Part shown: positions 7,020-15,495 of the stretch, one piece after another
How the letters are laid out: each line of letters begins with the position of its first letter
Numbering within the stretch: position 1 is the stretch's first letter
Origin: Sphingopyxis sp.
GTDB taxonomy: Bacteria > Pseudomonadota > Alphaproteobacteria > Sphingomonadales > Sphingomonadaceae
Assembly (NCBI RefSeq): GCF_016793825.1
Contig: NZ_JAEULM010000036.1
Location: forward strand, 46,937-110,936
Length of the DNA stretch: 64,000 bases
Direction: 5' to 3'
Notes under the pieces: model-generated
Seen by the model: only the letters and a program-made list of their open reading frames with translations
Told to the model about the DNA's origin: nothing
Database searches by the model: none
Made by a program: the position numbers and the translations under genes

Positions 7020-9589
7020 GCGGCGCCCCCAGCATTCCGCAGCTGCAGGCCGGCCCGTCCTTCGATCCGGTCTCGACCATCCTTGGCACGCTTTCCCCGA
7101 CCGTCGTCGAGACGGTCGAAGTGGAAACGCGTCTGCCCCGCCTTGCCGATTTGCCCGAGGCCTATCGCAGCGGCGCAGCGGCCATCGCCATGGCCTCCGT
7201 CCATCCGCGCGGCGGCAAGCTGTGGCACCATCAGGCGCTCGCGCTCGAGCTCGTCGATGCCGGCGAGAATGTTCTCGTCACCACCGCCACCGGTTCGGGG
7301 AAGTCGCTCGTCTTTCACTATCCCGTGCTCCGGGAAATGGTCGAAGGCGATGGGACCGCGATCATCCTCTATCCGCAGAAAGCGCTGGGCAGCGACCAAC
7401 TGGGCCGCTGGCGGCAGGAGCTTGCTGCCATGGACCTCGATCCGGCGCTCGTCGCCGAGATCAATGGTCAGGTGCCGATGTGCGAGCGCGGCGAGATTTT
7501 GAAGACGGCACGCATTCTGCTGATGACGCCGGATGTGGTCCACGCCTGGTTCCTCCGCCTCCGGGCGACCAGGGAAGTGCAGGACTGTCTGAAGCGCCTT
7601 CGCTTCCTTGTGATCGACGAGGCCCATCTGCTCGACGGTGTGTTCGGGAGCAATTGCGCCTATTTCTTCAGGCGGCTTCGGTTTGCCGCCATGCACGCAA
7701 AGGGAAATGGCGGCGGCACGCTGCAACTCATCGCGGCATCCGCGACCATCGGCGATCCGGTAGGGCATGTCGAAGCCCTGACCGGCTGCGGCTTCGCACA
7801 TGTTTCCGAAGACGATAATGGCGCGCCGACACAGCCGATGACCTTGATGCACATCGAAGGTGCAGATCGGGGCCGGGCCGCCGAAGATGGACTCGCAACC
7901 GCCATCGGTGAACTCATCCCCGAAATGGCGGGCGAGTCGCTGCTCGCCTTTGCCGACTCCAGGCAGGGCGTCGAGCGCATCAGCAAATTGACCGACGATG
8001 ATCGGGTACTCCCCTATCGCAACGGTTATGAGCGCGCCGATCTCGCGGCAATCGAAAGCGGTCTGAAGAACGGAAGTCTGGTAGCGGCAGCCTGTACGTC
8101 CGCCTTCGAAGTCGGCATCGACATCAATCGCTTCCGGATCGGCCTGAATCTGGGTGTCCCGCCCACGCGCCGGTCCCTGCGCCAGCGTGCGGGACGGATT
8201 GGACGTTCGAAGCCTGGCCTGTTCGCGGTAATCGCACCGCGCGCAGCGTTCACGAAGCTTGGCACCACCTTCGCGGAGGCGGTGACGGGATCCGTCGAAC
8301 CCAACCATCTGCATCTCGGCAATCGGATCATCCAGTATCAGCAGGCCTGCTGCCTTCGCGCTGAGCTGGACGATGATGAAGCCTTGATCGAGGAAGCGCT
8401 GCACCTTCTCGATTGGCCTGAGGGTTTTGCCGAAGCCGTTGGCTGGGCCGCACCCTCGGCTTTCCGTCCCCACGAAATTGAAGACGTCGCTCGGCTCAGG
8501 GGCGAATGCGCCCATTTCGACTTTCCGCTGCGCCAGATCGCCAACATCAGCTTCAAGCTGCGCATGGCGGATGACCCTAGTGTGACCCTCGGCGATATCT
8601 CGATCGAAAAGGCGATGCGCGAGGCCTATCCGGGAGCGACCTACCTTCATCTGCGTAGGTCCTACCGCGTGGTAGGCTGGCGCCGCTCGCCCTTCGAGCA
8701 TTCGATCCTGCTCAAGCCGGAAAAGGGCCGGATCACCACCACGCCGCTGATGATGTCCACCGTTTCCGCTTCGCTGAATGCGGAGCATATCTTCGATCAG
8801 CACAATCTGACAAGCGACCAGGGCGTTTTCGCCGAATGCCGGCTCAAGGTCTCGGAAGCCGTCTTCGGCTATGCCTACGGCGGAAAGAAGATGCTTTATT
8901 CCGAGCTGGCGCAGAAGAATGCCCATATGCGGCAGCAGCGCCGCGATTTCGAAACTACCGGGGTGCTGATCCGGATCGACGAACCGTGGTTCCGCGGTGC
9001 GGCACCGCGCGAAGTCAAGATCCGCAAGAGGGTCGCTGAAGCACTCAAAGCCATCCTGCTCAGCGACCAAGGCATCCCGGCGGGCGAGATCGATTATGCA
9101 CACGCCGGAATAAATGTCGTCGACTATGTTGGTCCCCAGAAACTCGACAGCGCCATTGTGATCTTCGACGATGTGCCGGGCGGCCTTAGGCTCACCCAGC
9201 CCCTGTTCGAAGATTTCGAAGCCATTCTCGACCGGCTCGATCGCGGTGCAGGTATGGCGGGCGAGGACAGCTTGCTCGAGCCGCCGATCATCGAAAGGCT
9301 GCGCGAGTGGTATGGCAGCCTGACGCCCTCCTTGGCGCCGGTGACGGGATCCAACACCGATCGCCTTTTTGCGCCCGGCAGCATCGTCGGGGTCTCGATC
9401 CACGGCGAACTACGGATGCGCAAGCTCCTCGGGCACCAGTTCGTCAATCTCGATGGCACCGACCGCCTGATGTATAATTATGAGGTCGAGGGCGGCACGG
9501 CCCTGGTTAGCGCTACGGCAATCCGCCCGGTCGGTAGCGATTGGCGATTCCTGCCTGACGCTGCCGCACCGCAGGGAGGGCTGCAATGA
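7016..9589 (+). CDS. DEAH-box superfamily 2 helicase, YprA/MrfA-like
   Basis: This 857-residue protein has an SF2 helicase core: ATGSGKS (91-97), DEAH (201-204), SAT in AASATIGDP (about 241) and RQRAGRIGRS (about 388-397). The C-terminal half resembles the DUF1998/MZB region of MrfA/YprA helicases, visible as IVIFDDVPGGLRL followed by an acidic helix. The four-cysteine zinc cluster that normally follows in that family is absent: this end reads LLEPPIIERLREW with no Cys. The start ATG overlaps the recombinase stop (ATGA), and the stop overlaps the next gene by 4 bases. ATP-driven DNA remodelling is likely; its use with recombinases is inferred only from the gene order. Confidence 0.85.
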   Translation: MSGAPSIPQLQAGPSFDPVSTILGTLSPTVVETVEVETRLPRLADLPEAYRSGAAAIAMASVHPRGGKLWHHQALALELVDAGENVLVTTATGSGKSLVFHYPVLREMVEGDGTAIILYPQKALGSDQLGRWRQELAAMDLDPALVAEINGQVPMCERGEILKTARILLMTPDVVHAWFLRLRATREVQDCLKRLRFLVIDEAHLLDGVFGSNCAYFFRRLRFAAMHAKGNGGGTLQLIAASATIGDPVGHVEALTGCGFAHVSEDDNGAPTQPMTLMHIEGADRGRAAEDGLATAIGELIPEMAGESLLAFADSRQGVERISKLTDDDRVLPYRNGYERADLAAIESGLKNGSLVAAACTSAFEVGIDINRFRIGLNLGVPPTRRSLRQRAGRIGRSKPGLFAVIAPRAAFTKLGTTFAEAVTGSVEPNHLHLGNRIIQYQQACCLRAELDDDEALIEEALHLLDWPEGFAEAVGWAAPSAFRPHEIEDVARLRGECAHFDFPLRQIANISFKLRMADDPSVTLGDISIEKAMREAYPGATYLHLRRSYRVVGWRRSPFEHSILLKPEKGRITTTPLMMSTVSASLNAEHIFDQHNLTSDQGVFAECRLKVSEAVFGYAYGGKKMLYSELAQKNAHMRQQRRDFETTGVLIRIDEPWFRGAAPREVKIRKRVAEALKAILLSDQGIPAGEIDYAHAGINVVDYVGPQKLDSAIVIFDDVPGGLRLTQPLFEDFEAILDRLDRGAGMAGEDSLLEPPIIERLREWYGSLTPSLAPVTGSNTDRLFAPGSIVGVSIHGELRMRKLLGHQFVNLDGTDRLMYNYEVEGGTALVSATAIRPVGSDWRFLPDAAAPQGGLQ

Positions 9590-10620
9590 ACGGGCCGCCT
9601 CTCTTTGACTTTCGCGACCATTTGCGAAATCGACCTTTCTTCTCTCAGGAAGTAACGGAACAGACCATTTTTGGCGCCGCCGTGTCCGCGCAGGGATTGG
9701 TTCTGTGTGCGCTCCATCCCGGTGAGTTTTCACCGACTCTGGTCGAACGCTATGCGACTATCGTCGTGGGCCCGGTCGAAAAGGATTGGCCGGCGATTGC
9801 GACCGAAATGGAGCGACTGGCGAAGGGGGTGGTTCCCGGTTCCGTTCGCATCTTCCTGCGCGTCGATAAAGACGTTGAGTGGAATCCGCGAGCCAATGCT
9901 CTCGTGACAAAGCTGGAGAGTGTGTTTCCCGGCGCCATCACCAAGTTGCCGTCGCAGCAAGTGGCAGCCTGGTTTAGCGTCGGACAGCGCGAGATCCGGT
10001 CCCCCAACCTCCCGGAAAAGGAGCGTTGGTGTTTCCCCCTGATCGATAGCGCCGTCGAGACGGCACTGTACGCGGAGCTCGAACGCCGTTGTCACCCGAA
10101 AAGTTCGGCCTCCGCACAGCCGGCCGACAAAGCCTTGGAGGATAGGACCAAACGGTCCAGCCTGTCCGTGGCTGCGGCTGCATATTCGAAGCCCTATCTA
10201 TCCATTGTCGCCCTAAAAGAGGAGGCCGACGGGCAAATCATTCTCGACAATGATCGTTGTGCGACCTTCGTCTACGAGGCGCGAGACGCGGCGGCGGGAG
10301 CGGAACTGTCGGCGAAGTTGCGGAACTGCCTGTCGGAGTTCGGGATCGAGAAGATCTATTTTCGTAGCGCGGCCGATCGCGGTTACTTCGCGGGACACGC
10401 GCTCTGCTACAAGTCCGAGGCCATCCTGCAGATGGTCCCCGGCCTGGAAGTCGAATCCGTGACGTCGCAGTCGATCGCGATCTGGCTGAGCCGCGATTGG
10501 CCGACCATTCCGGCACCGCAGAGCGGCTTCGACGTAAGGTGGCGTAACGCGCAGCAGCGTGCCATCGAGCTTGGCACTTTCGTTCTGTCCCCCCAGTTTG
10601 CACAGGGGCGGAGCGCGTGA
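9586..10620 (+). CDS. unknown protein built from two similar halves, helicase partner
   Basis: This 344-residue soluble protein belongs to no family I recognise. Its two halves look related. A segment ending KLESVFPGAITKLPSQQVAA then WFS (about residues 105-132) is echoed by KSEAILQMVPGLEVESVTSQ then SIAIWLS (about 275-302). Both come after a beta strand with a basic tail (SVRIFLRVDKD, and IEKIYFRSAADRG). A polar linker with KSSASAQPADKALEDRTKRS separates the halves. It overlaps the helicase by 4 bases upstream and the next small gene by 4 bases downstream, so it is an obligate member of the cassette. There are no nuclease, ATPase or membrane signatures. Confidence 0.6.
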   Translation: MNGPPLFDFRDHLRNRPFFSQEVTEQTIFGAAVSAQGLVLCALHPGEFSPTLVERYATIVVGPVEKDWPAIATEMERLAKGVVPGSVRIFLRVDKDVEWNPRANALVTKLESVFPGAITKLPSQQVAAWFSVGQREIRSPNLPEKERWCFPLIDSAVETALYAELERRCHPKSSASAQPADKALEDRTKRSSLSVAAAAYSKPYLSIVALKEEADGQIILDNDRCATFVYEARDAAAGAELSAKLRNCLSEFGIEKIYFRSAADRGYFAGHALCYKSEAILQMVPGLEVESVTSQSIAIWLSRDWPTIPAPQSGFDVRWRNAQQRAIELGTFVLSPQFAQGRSA

Positions 10621-10826
10621 TGTTCGAGCGCAAGGCACGGAATTATCCGCGAACGTCCGATATTCGGCGGCTCGTCCAGGCCACCCGCGAAAGCGGCGTG
10701 CTTGTTCGCGCCGTCGAAATCCGGGCCGACGGCACGATCCGCCTCATGCCCAATGCCGAACTTCGTTCCGCCGACGAAGAGGCCAAAGATGAATTCGACG
10801 CCTGGGAAAAGGCGGGACGTCTTTGA
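10617..10826 (+). CDS. small basic protein paired with an integrase, possible recombination accessory factor
   Basis: This 69-residue protein starts with GTG at 10617, overlapping the previous stop (GTGA). The pattern is RLVQATRESGV, then VRAVEIRADGTIRLMPNAE, then an acidic end with DEFDAWEKAGRL. Small proteins of this type commonly sit directly upstream of phage-type integrases in alphaproteobacteria. Their role is not established; an excisionase-like or DNA-binding role is an inference. Its stop overlaps a TTG in frame with the following integrase. Confidence 0.55.
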   Translation: MMFERKARNYPRTSDIRRLVQATRESGVLVRAVEIRADGTIRLMPNAELRSADEEAKDEFDAWEKAGRL

Positions 10827-10840
10827 TCCAGGGAGTTCAC

Positions 10841-11950
10841 ATGGTCAGGGCGGAGCGAAACGGAAAGCTGCCCGTCTGGTATATCTACGCATGGCGCGGC
10901 GGCCCCAGAATCGGCCGAGTTGAGTCGCGAACGCAGCCGCTGCTCACGCATCAGCAACTTGCTGCTCTCAAGGAGCATCTAGATCAACGCAATGCCGTGG
11001 ACCCGACGACGCTGCGATCGCTGATCCGCGAATGGCGCTCGCAAAATCCAGACCGCCCTTCCAGCCCCGAATGGGAGGCGCTGGCTGATGGTACCAAAAA
11101 GACGTGGGGACACGCGCTCGATCTCATCGAGGAAAAATGGGGTGAGGTTCCGCTCTCCCTTTGGTCCGATCCGCGGATGACGGCCAAGGTCGTCGCTTGG
11201 CGGGATAGCCGCGCCGACACGCCGCGCGGCGCCGACATCGGTGTCGGTACGCTTCGCGCCCTCCTCGAATTTGGGCGCCTACGCGGCCGCGTCACCTTCA
11301 ATGCCGCTGCGAACATTCCGACCCTGTATCGAAACGGACAGCGTGCCGCGATTATCTGGACAGACGAGGATATGGAGCGCTTTGCCGAGACCGCGAAACG
11401 GCTGGAGCGGCCGCATGTGATCGATGGCATGCGGTTGGCCGCGCTGACGGGACTGCGCCGCGCGGATCTCGTCACTCTCGAGTGGAGCCATGTCGGCGAC
11501 ACCGCCATTCGCAAGCTCGCGCTCAAATCCAGTCGCCGAAAGCGGCAATATGTCACCGTCCCGATCATAGCAGATCTCCGCACGCTCCTCGACGAGCTAC
11601 GCGATCGGCCGCGAAAAGACGGCGTCACCACCGTGCTGGTGAATAGTCATGGGGCGCCGTGGAGTGGGGATGGCTTTGGCGGCACTTTCAATCGGGTGCG
11701 GGATGAAGCCGATATCGTTCATATCGATGAGGACTCGAAGGAGCGGAAGCGCAAGCATCTCCACGATATTCGGGGAACCTTCTGCACGAAACTCCTCACC
11801 GTAGCCGCCCTATCCGATGAGGAGGCCGCCGGCATTATGGGCTGGTCTGTCGCGCAGGTGGCATCGATCCGGCGTATCTATGTGGATCAGAGCTCGCTGA
11901 TATCCTCAATAGCGGAGCGGATGGCAAATACGTCCAAGCGCGCACAATAG
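10841..11950 (+). CDS. phage-type tyrosine recombinase, last gene of the helicase cassette
   Basis: This protein is 369 residues from ATG 10841, which has GGGAG about 6 bases upstream; a TTG at 10823 would add 6 residues and overlap the previous stop. The catalytic set is R206 (LTGLRRADLV), H308 and R311 (HDIRGTF) and Y347 (RRIYVD). The second histidine position is W335 (MGWSVAQ), a substitution known in this subgroup of phage integrases. An N-terminal arm-binding and core-binding region occupies about residues 1-165. It closes the five-gene run 6348-11950, so the cassette is bracketed by two different tyrosine recombinases. The attachment site could not be identified. Confidence 0.87.
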   Translation: MVRAERNGKLPVWYIYAWRGGPRIGRVESRTQPLLTHQQLAALKEHLDQRNAVDPTTLRSLIREWRSQNPDRPSSPEWEALADGTKKTWGHALDLIEEKWGEVPLSLWSDPRMTAKVVAWRDSRADTPRGADIGVGTLRALLEFGRLRGRVTFNAAANIPTLYRNGQRAAIIWTDEDMERFAETAKRLERPHVIDGMRLAALTGLRRADLVTLEWSHVGDTAIRKLALKSSRRKRQYVTVPIIADLRTLLDELRDRPRKDGVTTVLVNSHGAPWSGDGFGGTFNRVRDEADIVHIDEDSKERKRKHLHDIRGTFCTKLLTVAALSDEEAAGIMGWSVAQVASIRRIYVDQSSLISSIAERMANTSKRAQ

Positions 11951-12083
11951 GCAGCTCTGCGCCTGATCTAAGCCGTTACTGAGGCTGAGGCCGATTCCCG
12001 AAAGCTGACTTCAGCGTCGTCCCATGACCGAGCGGCAAGCCAAGCCATATTGGCATTCCCCATGCCGTATCTATATTTAGCTG

Positions 12084-12896
12084 ATGGGCGAATCTAAACA
12101 GAAGAGCCGGAGACGCGACCAGATACTCGCCGGCGAATTGCGATGTATATATTGCATGAATCCTCCATCCACAGTCGAACATATGCCTCCCAAGGCTATT
12201 TTCCCGAGAAAGCACAGATTGAGCGGCATGGAATACGCTTCGTGCGAGCCGTGCAACCATAACAGTCGAGCTGCCGATACTGCAGCAGCGATCATGGCAC
12301 GAATCTCACCAACAAATTTCATCGACGCGTTAGAACTGCAGGAGGCTCGCCGCCTGCTGGCAACCATGACTTCGATTGCTCCGCAATTCGTCCGCGAACT
12401 GATGGACCCGAGCAAAGTCAGCCCAGTTTGGGAAAAGGGCCGCGATGCCGTTTTTGGACCGAAGCGACGTATCGAGCTTGATGGACCCGTTTCCCACGCG
12501 CTCCTGACGGCTTTCGCCGCCAAGATCGGCATGGCGCTATACCGGGAGCACATTGGTCAGCCACTACCCAAAGCTGGGGTCGTGTTCACACAGCACTACC
12601 TGAATTCCGGCCTCGTTAGAGGCGAGGCAAAAGCCCTTGTCTCGATGATGCCGGATTCTGGGGAATTGAAGCAGGGTCGAAAGAGTTCGGGCCGACTATT
12701 CAATTACCGGTTCAACACCGACGAACGAACGATCGTAGCGGCACTGGTGGCCTTCAACGACAATTTCTTTGTTCGAGTGTTTGCAACCCACGACGAGAGA
12801 CTGAAATCGACCCTTGGCGATTTTCACGAGCGCCTGCCTGTTCCAGTAGGAGGGCTGCCTGCGCTAGCTAGCATTTGGAATCCCCGGCGAGAATAG
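12084..12896 (+). CDS. HNH-like endonuclease
   Basis: This 270-residue protein has an N-terminal zinc-finger/HNH-type motif: C21 and C24 (CIYC), H33 (VEHMPPKAIF), then C54 and C57 with N58-H59 (CEPCNHNSR). The remaining 200 residues are a mixed domain I do not recognise, ending ASIWNPRRE. HNH proteins of this layout are found in defence islands and phages as DNA nucleases; the target here is unknown. The ATG is preceded by an AT-rich TATATTTAGCTG and no clear ribosome site, so the message may be leaderless. It converges with the SIR2 gene (70 bases apart). Confidence 0.7.
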   Translation: MGESKQKSRRRDQILAGELRCIYCMNPPSTVEHMPPKAIFPRKHRLSGMEYASCEPCNHNSRAADTAAAIMARISPTNFIDALELQEARRLLATMTSIAPQFVRELMDPSKVSPVWEKGRDAVFGPKRRIELDGPVSHALLTAFAAKIGMALYREHIGQPLPKAGVVFTQHYLNSGLVRGEAKALVSMMPDSGELKQGRKSSGRLFNYRFNTDERTIVAALVAFNDNFFVRVFATHDERLKSTLGDFHERLPVPVGGLPALASIWNPRRE

Positions 12897-12965
12897 TGCG
12901 CTCATAATTTTTTCCGTGTCGTTGGACGGCAGTGGCCTTCGCGCTCATGCTTCCTCCGTCGCGGG

Positions 12966-15044
12966 TTAGCGCATTACTTCCCGCAGGCGATCGAGGCGTG
13001 CCTGCGCATCGGCTGCGGCATTGCTGTCTGCATCTGCTTCATAAGCGGCGACGACGCGCTCCATTGCCCGGACGGCTTCGCGGATCGGCGTTTCCTTGAG
13101 GGGGCCTTTGCGCTTGAGCTTGGCCAATATCTCATAGTCCGATGCAAGGTTTTTCAACATGCCCGCGAAGTTAGCGTTGGGCTGATTGTGCCACGCATGC
13201 TCTACGAGGCTGGTGTGAATGTCGATCGCGTCGGTAATGTCCCCGCGCATGCGGCGCCTAGCCAGTCGTCCGGCATCGGGATCTGTGGTGAGCGTGTCAT
13301 CAGTATGTGTCGCGAGCGCCTGCGCAAGTCCGTCCCGGGCTTCGACGTATTTTTCTCCGAGTGCACCCGGCTGCTTCAACGCCGCCTGATAAGCCTTGAT
13401 CACGCCGCGATCGGCGGTACCCGGTTTGGTGAGGGCCCATAACTCCTGCTTCGCCCGGGCCTCATAGAAATTGAGCAGTGCCTTGCCCGATTGAGAGGAT
13501 TGGGGAATACGCGGCCGCGCCGCGCCGATCACCGCGATGATTTCCTTGAGTCCCTCGATTGTTTCATCGGACGACTGGGCCATGATTTCGAGCCGGTCAA
13601 ACAAGGCTTCGATCAAGAATTCGGCGTAGCGGACACGATGCTCCACCCTACCGTGCCTGTGGAGATGTTCAAATTCCTTGATCGCTTGATCGATAAGTGA
13701 AGTATTGTCGGCAGGATTCTCGTCGAAAGTGTCCTGAAGACTTTGGGCATATAGAAATCGCGCGCGTAGATCGGTTTCCTTGGTCGGCGCCAGCAACTCG
13801 GCCGCCTTCTTGAAATCGCCTACGCTTCGCGCCTGCAGGGCGGCGGCGATAGCAAGGCCTTTATTGTGGCGATTCTTTCCCGCGTGATCGATCCTCTCTC
13901 GATAGTCGTTGATCAATTCGTCGATTTCGTGATCGCCCCGAAGGGGAAGCCGGTCGCGCTGCTCGACGAGGGCCGCAATCGGATCGGCGACCCACGCAGG
14001 CTGGCCTTCGCCGAGTTCGCGCATCAGGCCTTGGAAGAACTTGTCGGCGTCCTGATCGGGAACGAAGAATTTATTCTCGCCGGTCTGGAGTAATGCCTGC
14101 GCACGCGGGGAAAACTCACGATAGCTCTTCTCATAGGCCACCCAATAGACGACCATGCGTGGGATCGTCCGTGCGGCGTATTGAAGGAGGTTCATGACTC
14201 CTTCCTCGCCGCCCGCATAGCCGACGACGACGAGCACGGTCGCGTGCTTGAGGAGGCTCATCATTACGGTTTGCAAGTTGCGGTCGTCGCCGGTCTCGGT
14301 CAGCGCCGTCGGACTGTTCCGCAAATCGTAGGTATGCATTGAGCCGTGTAGATGGACGACCTGCGGCCAAGCTGGGGTAGGGGAGATACGAGTCAGCGAC
14401 TCGAGGCCATCTGCGACAACGGGAGTAATTCCGGTCCGAACAATCCCCTCGAGCGCTAACTGATCGAAATTAGTTGTCAGTACGGTGTGTACATAGCGTT
14501 GCTGGACGAGGGTGCCGAGACACGCATGCGCCCAGTTCATCCCGTGCTCGCGCTCTTCGATGATCCGCGATATGATTTCGCGCTGTTGGTTCGGGCTTTT
14601 GAGATGTTCCGCAAATAAATAGGTGTACAGCGCCGCCCAGTCACCTTGGCCGCTGGCAAGCTCGAAGCGGGAAGGGATGATCCCGCGCCCGATCAGAAAT
14701 TTTAGCGCCTTGCCAGAATCGCTGAATTCGCTCGCGGGAGCCTGTCCCACCGAATATCGCCGGGCGAGGACGCAAATGCATCGCTCGGCAACGCTCGATG
14801 CTAAGGGAATCTTCGCGCTTGCCGAACAGCCGGCGCCGAGCAGAAATATCGCACGACCCCGCCGGCCGGAAAGCTCGCCTACGTCGAGAAGCGGCCTCTC
14901 TTCCCTGGAGGTCTTGGGCGGCTCTATATCGCGTGCGAGGCGCAAGTCACGCGCGAGTTGCTTAACGGTGCGAGCCTTCAGTCCGGGGCGATTATCATCG
15001 CTGGTGCCGACACTATCCCAATCCATATCAAAAACCGCCCCCAT
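12966..15044 (-). CDS. SIR2-domain protein with repeat-like C-terminal half, probable anti-phage NADase
   Basis: This 692-residue protein has an N-terminal SIR2-like domain (about 60-350): GAGCSASAKIP (70-80) for NAD binding, TTNFDQL with N192 and D194, and HLHG with H233 as the catalytic His. The rest (about 370-692) is alpha-helical with Ala-rich pairs of helices of the TPR type (for example AAALQARSVGDFKKAAELL). SIR2-TPR proteins are known in anti-phage systems that deplete NAD+ after sensing phage; that function is inferred here. The start is ATG 15044, with a second ATG at 15026 as an alternative. It is transcribed alone, away from the RiPP cluster, through an AT-rich gap. Confidence 0.8.
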   Translation of the reverse strand: MGAVFDMDWDSVGTSDDNRPGLKARTVKQLARDLRLARDIEPPKTSREERPLLDVGELSGRRGRAIFLLGAGCSASAKIPLASSVAERCICVLARRYSVGQAPASEFSDSGKALKFLIGRGIIPSRFELASGQGDWAALYTYLFAEHLKSPNQQREIISRIIEEREHGMNWAHACLGTLVQQRYVHTVLTTNFDQLALEGIVRTGITPVVADGLESLTRISPTPAWPQVVHLHGSMHTYDLRNSPTALTETGDDRNLQTVMMSLLKHATVLVVVGYAGGEEGVMNLLQYAARTIPRMVVYWVAYEKSYREFSPRAQALLQTGENKFFVPDQDADKFFQGLMRELGEGQPAWVADPIAALVEQRDRLPLRGDHEIDELINDYRERIDHAGKNRHNKGLAIAAALQARSVGDFKKAAELLAPTKETDLRARFLYAQSLQDTFDENPADNTSLIDQAIKEFEHLHRHGRVEHRVRYAEFLIEALFDRLEIMAQSSDETIEGLKEIIAVIGAARPRIPQSSQSGKALLNFYEARAKQELWALTKPGTADRGVIKAYQAALKQPGALGEKYVEARDGLAQALATHTDDTLTTDPDAGRLARRRMRGDITDAIDIHTSLVEHAWHNQPNANFAGMLKNLASDYEILAKLKRKGPLKETPIREAVRAMERVVAAYEADADSNAAADAQARLDRLREVMR

Positions 15045-15329
15045 ATTCGACGCGTTGATGCGTTCTTCATATGCTGAAATTCGCTAGCAATTTGACGTAT
15101 TTCATCAGGGCGTGTCAATCTGTGCGGTGTGATGCCTGCATTTAAAGATAAATCTTATTTTATATATTAGATAGTTTTTTATTTACTCATAGATACGAGG
15201 TGAATCGGCATATTGATTTCAAATTATTTTTAATATATGCATGATATTCGCGCTAAATATATATTTCTCGATTTTTCGTGCGCCCGCTAATTTTCATGAT
15301 ATGCTACCGGGCAGCTTAGGAGATTCGTC
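15045..15329. other. AT-rich divergent intergenic region before the RiPP cluster
   Basis: About 285 bases separate the SIR2 gene from the precursor gene. Bases 15131-15290 are strongly AT-rich compared with both neighbours (long runs of A/T such as TTTTTTATTTAC). A TATGCT box at 15300-15305 could be a -10 element for the precursor, but I found no convincing -35. Such AT-rich gaps are typical of recently acquired DNA and of nucleoid-silenced promoters; no gene is seen here. Confidence 0.5.
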
Positions 15330-15482
15330 ATGCAAGTTCGCACCAATGCTAATCGTCCACTCGACGTTCGAGGCGAGGCCCTCGGAAGCGCCGTGCTGGC
15401 GCGGCTGATCGAAGAAGTCCGAAACGAGGAGAAGGGCGTCGCCCGTAGCTACGACCGGACGCACAACCGGCACAATCGCTGA
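15330..15482 (+). CDS. RiPP precursor peptide with three aromatic-x-Arg triads (cyclophane/triceptide type)
   Basis: ATG 15330 to TGA 15480-15482 gives 50 residues, with AGGAGA at 15318-15323 as ribosome site. Residues 1-39 form a polar leader with a helical segment (GSAVLARLIEEVRNEEKG). The last ten residues are Y41-D-R43, T44, H45-N-R47, H48-N-R50: three triads of the form aromatic-(Asp/Asn)-Arg in a row. Radical SAM triceptide synthases join an aromatic or His ring to the beta carbon of the third residue of such triads, so three crosslinks at Y41-R43, H45-R47 and H48-R50 are predicted. The radical SAM gene starts 13 bases later. This resembles what I recall as the YhhA-type precursors, though I cannot confirm the match. 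Confidence 0.8.
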   Translation: MQVRTNANRPLDVRGEALGSAVLARLIEEVRNEEKGVARSYDRTHNRHNR

Positions 15483-15495
15483 CAAGCGTTTTTCG

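Noticed and set aside
6968-9403. 811-residue reading frame on the minus strand
   Set aside because: It is fully antisense to the helicase, which has clear motifs; high GC keeps this frame open by chance. No family pattern is seen.
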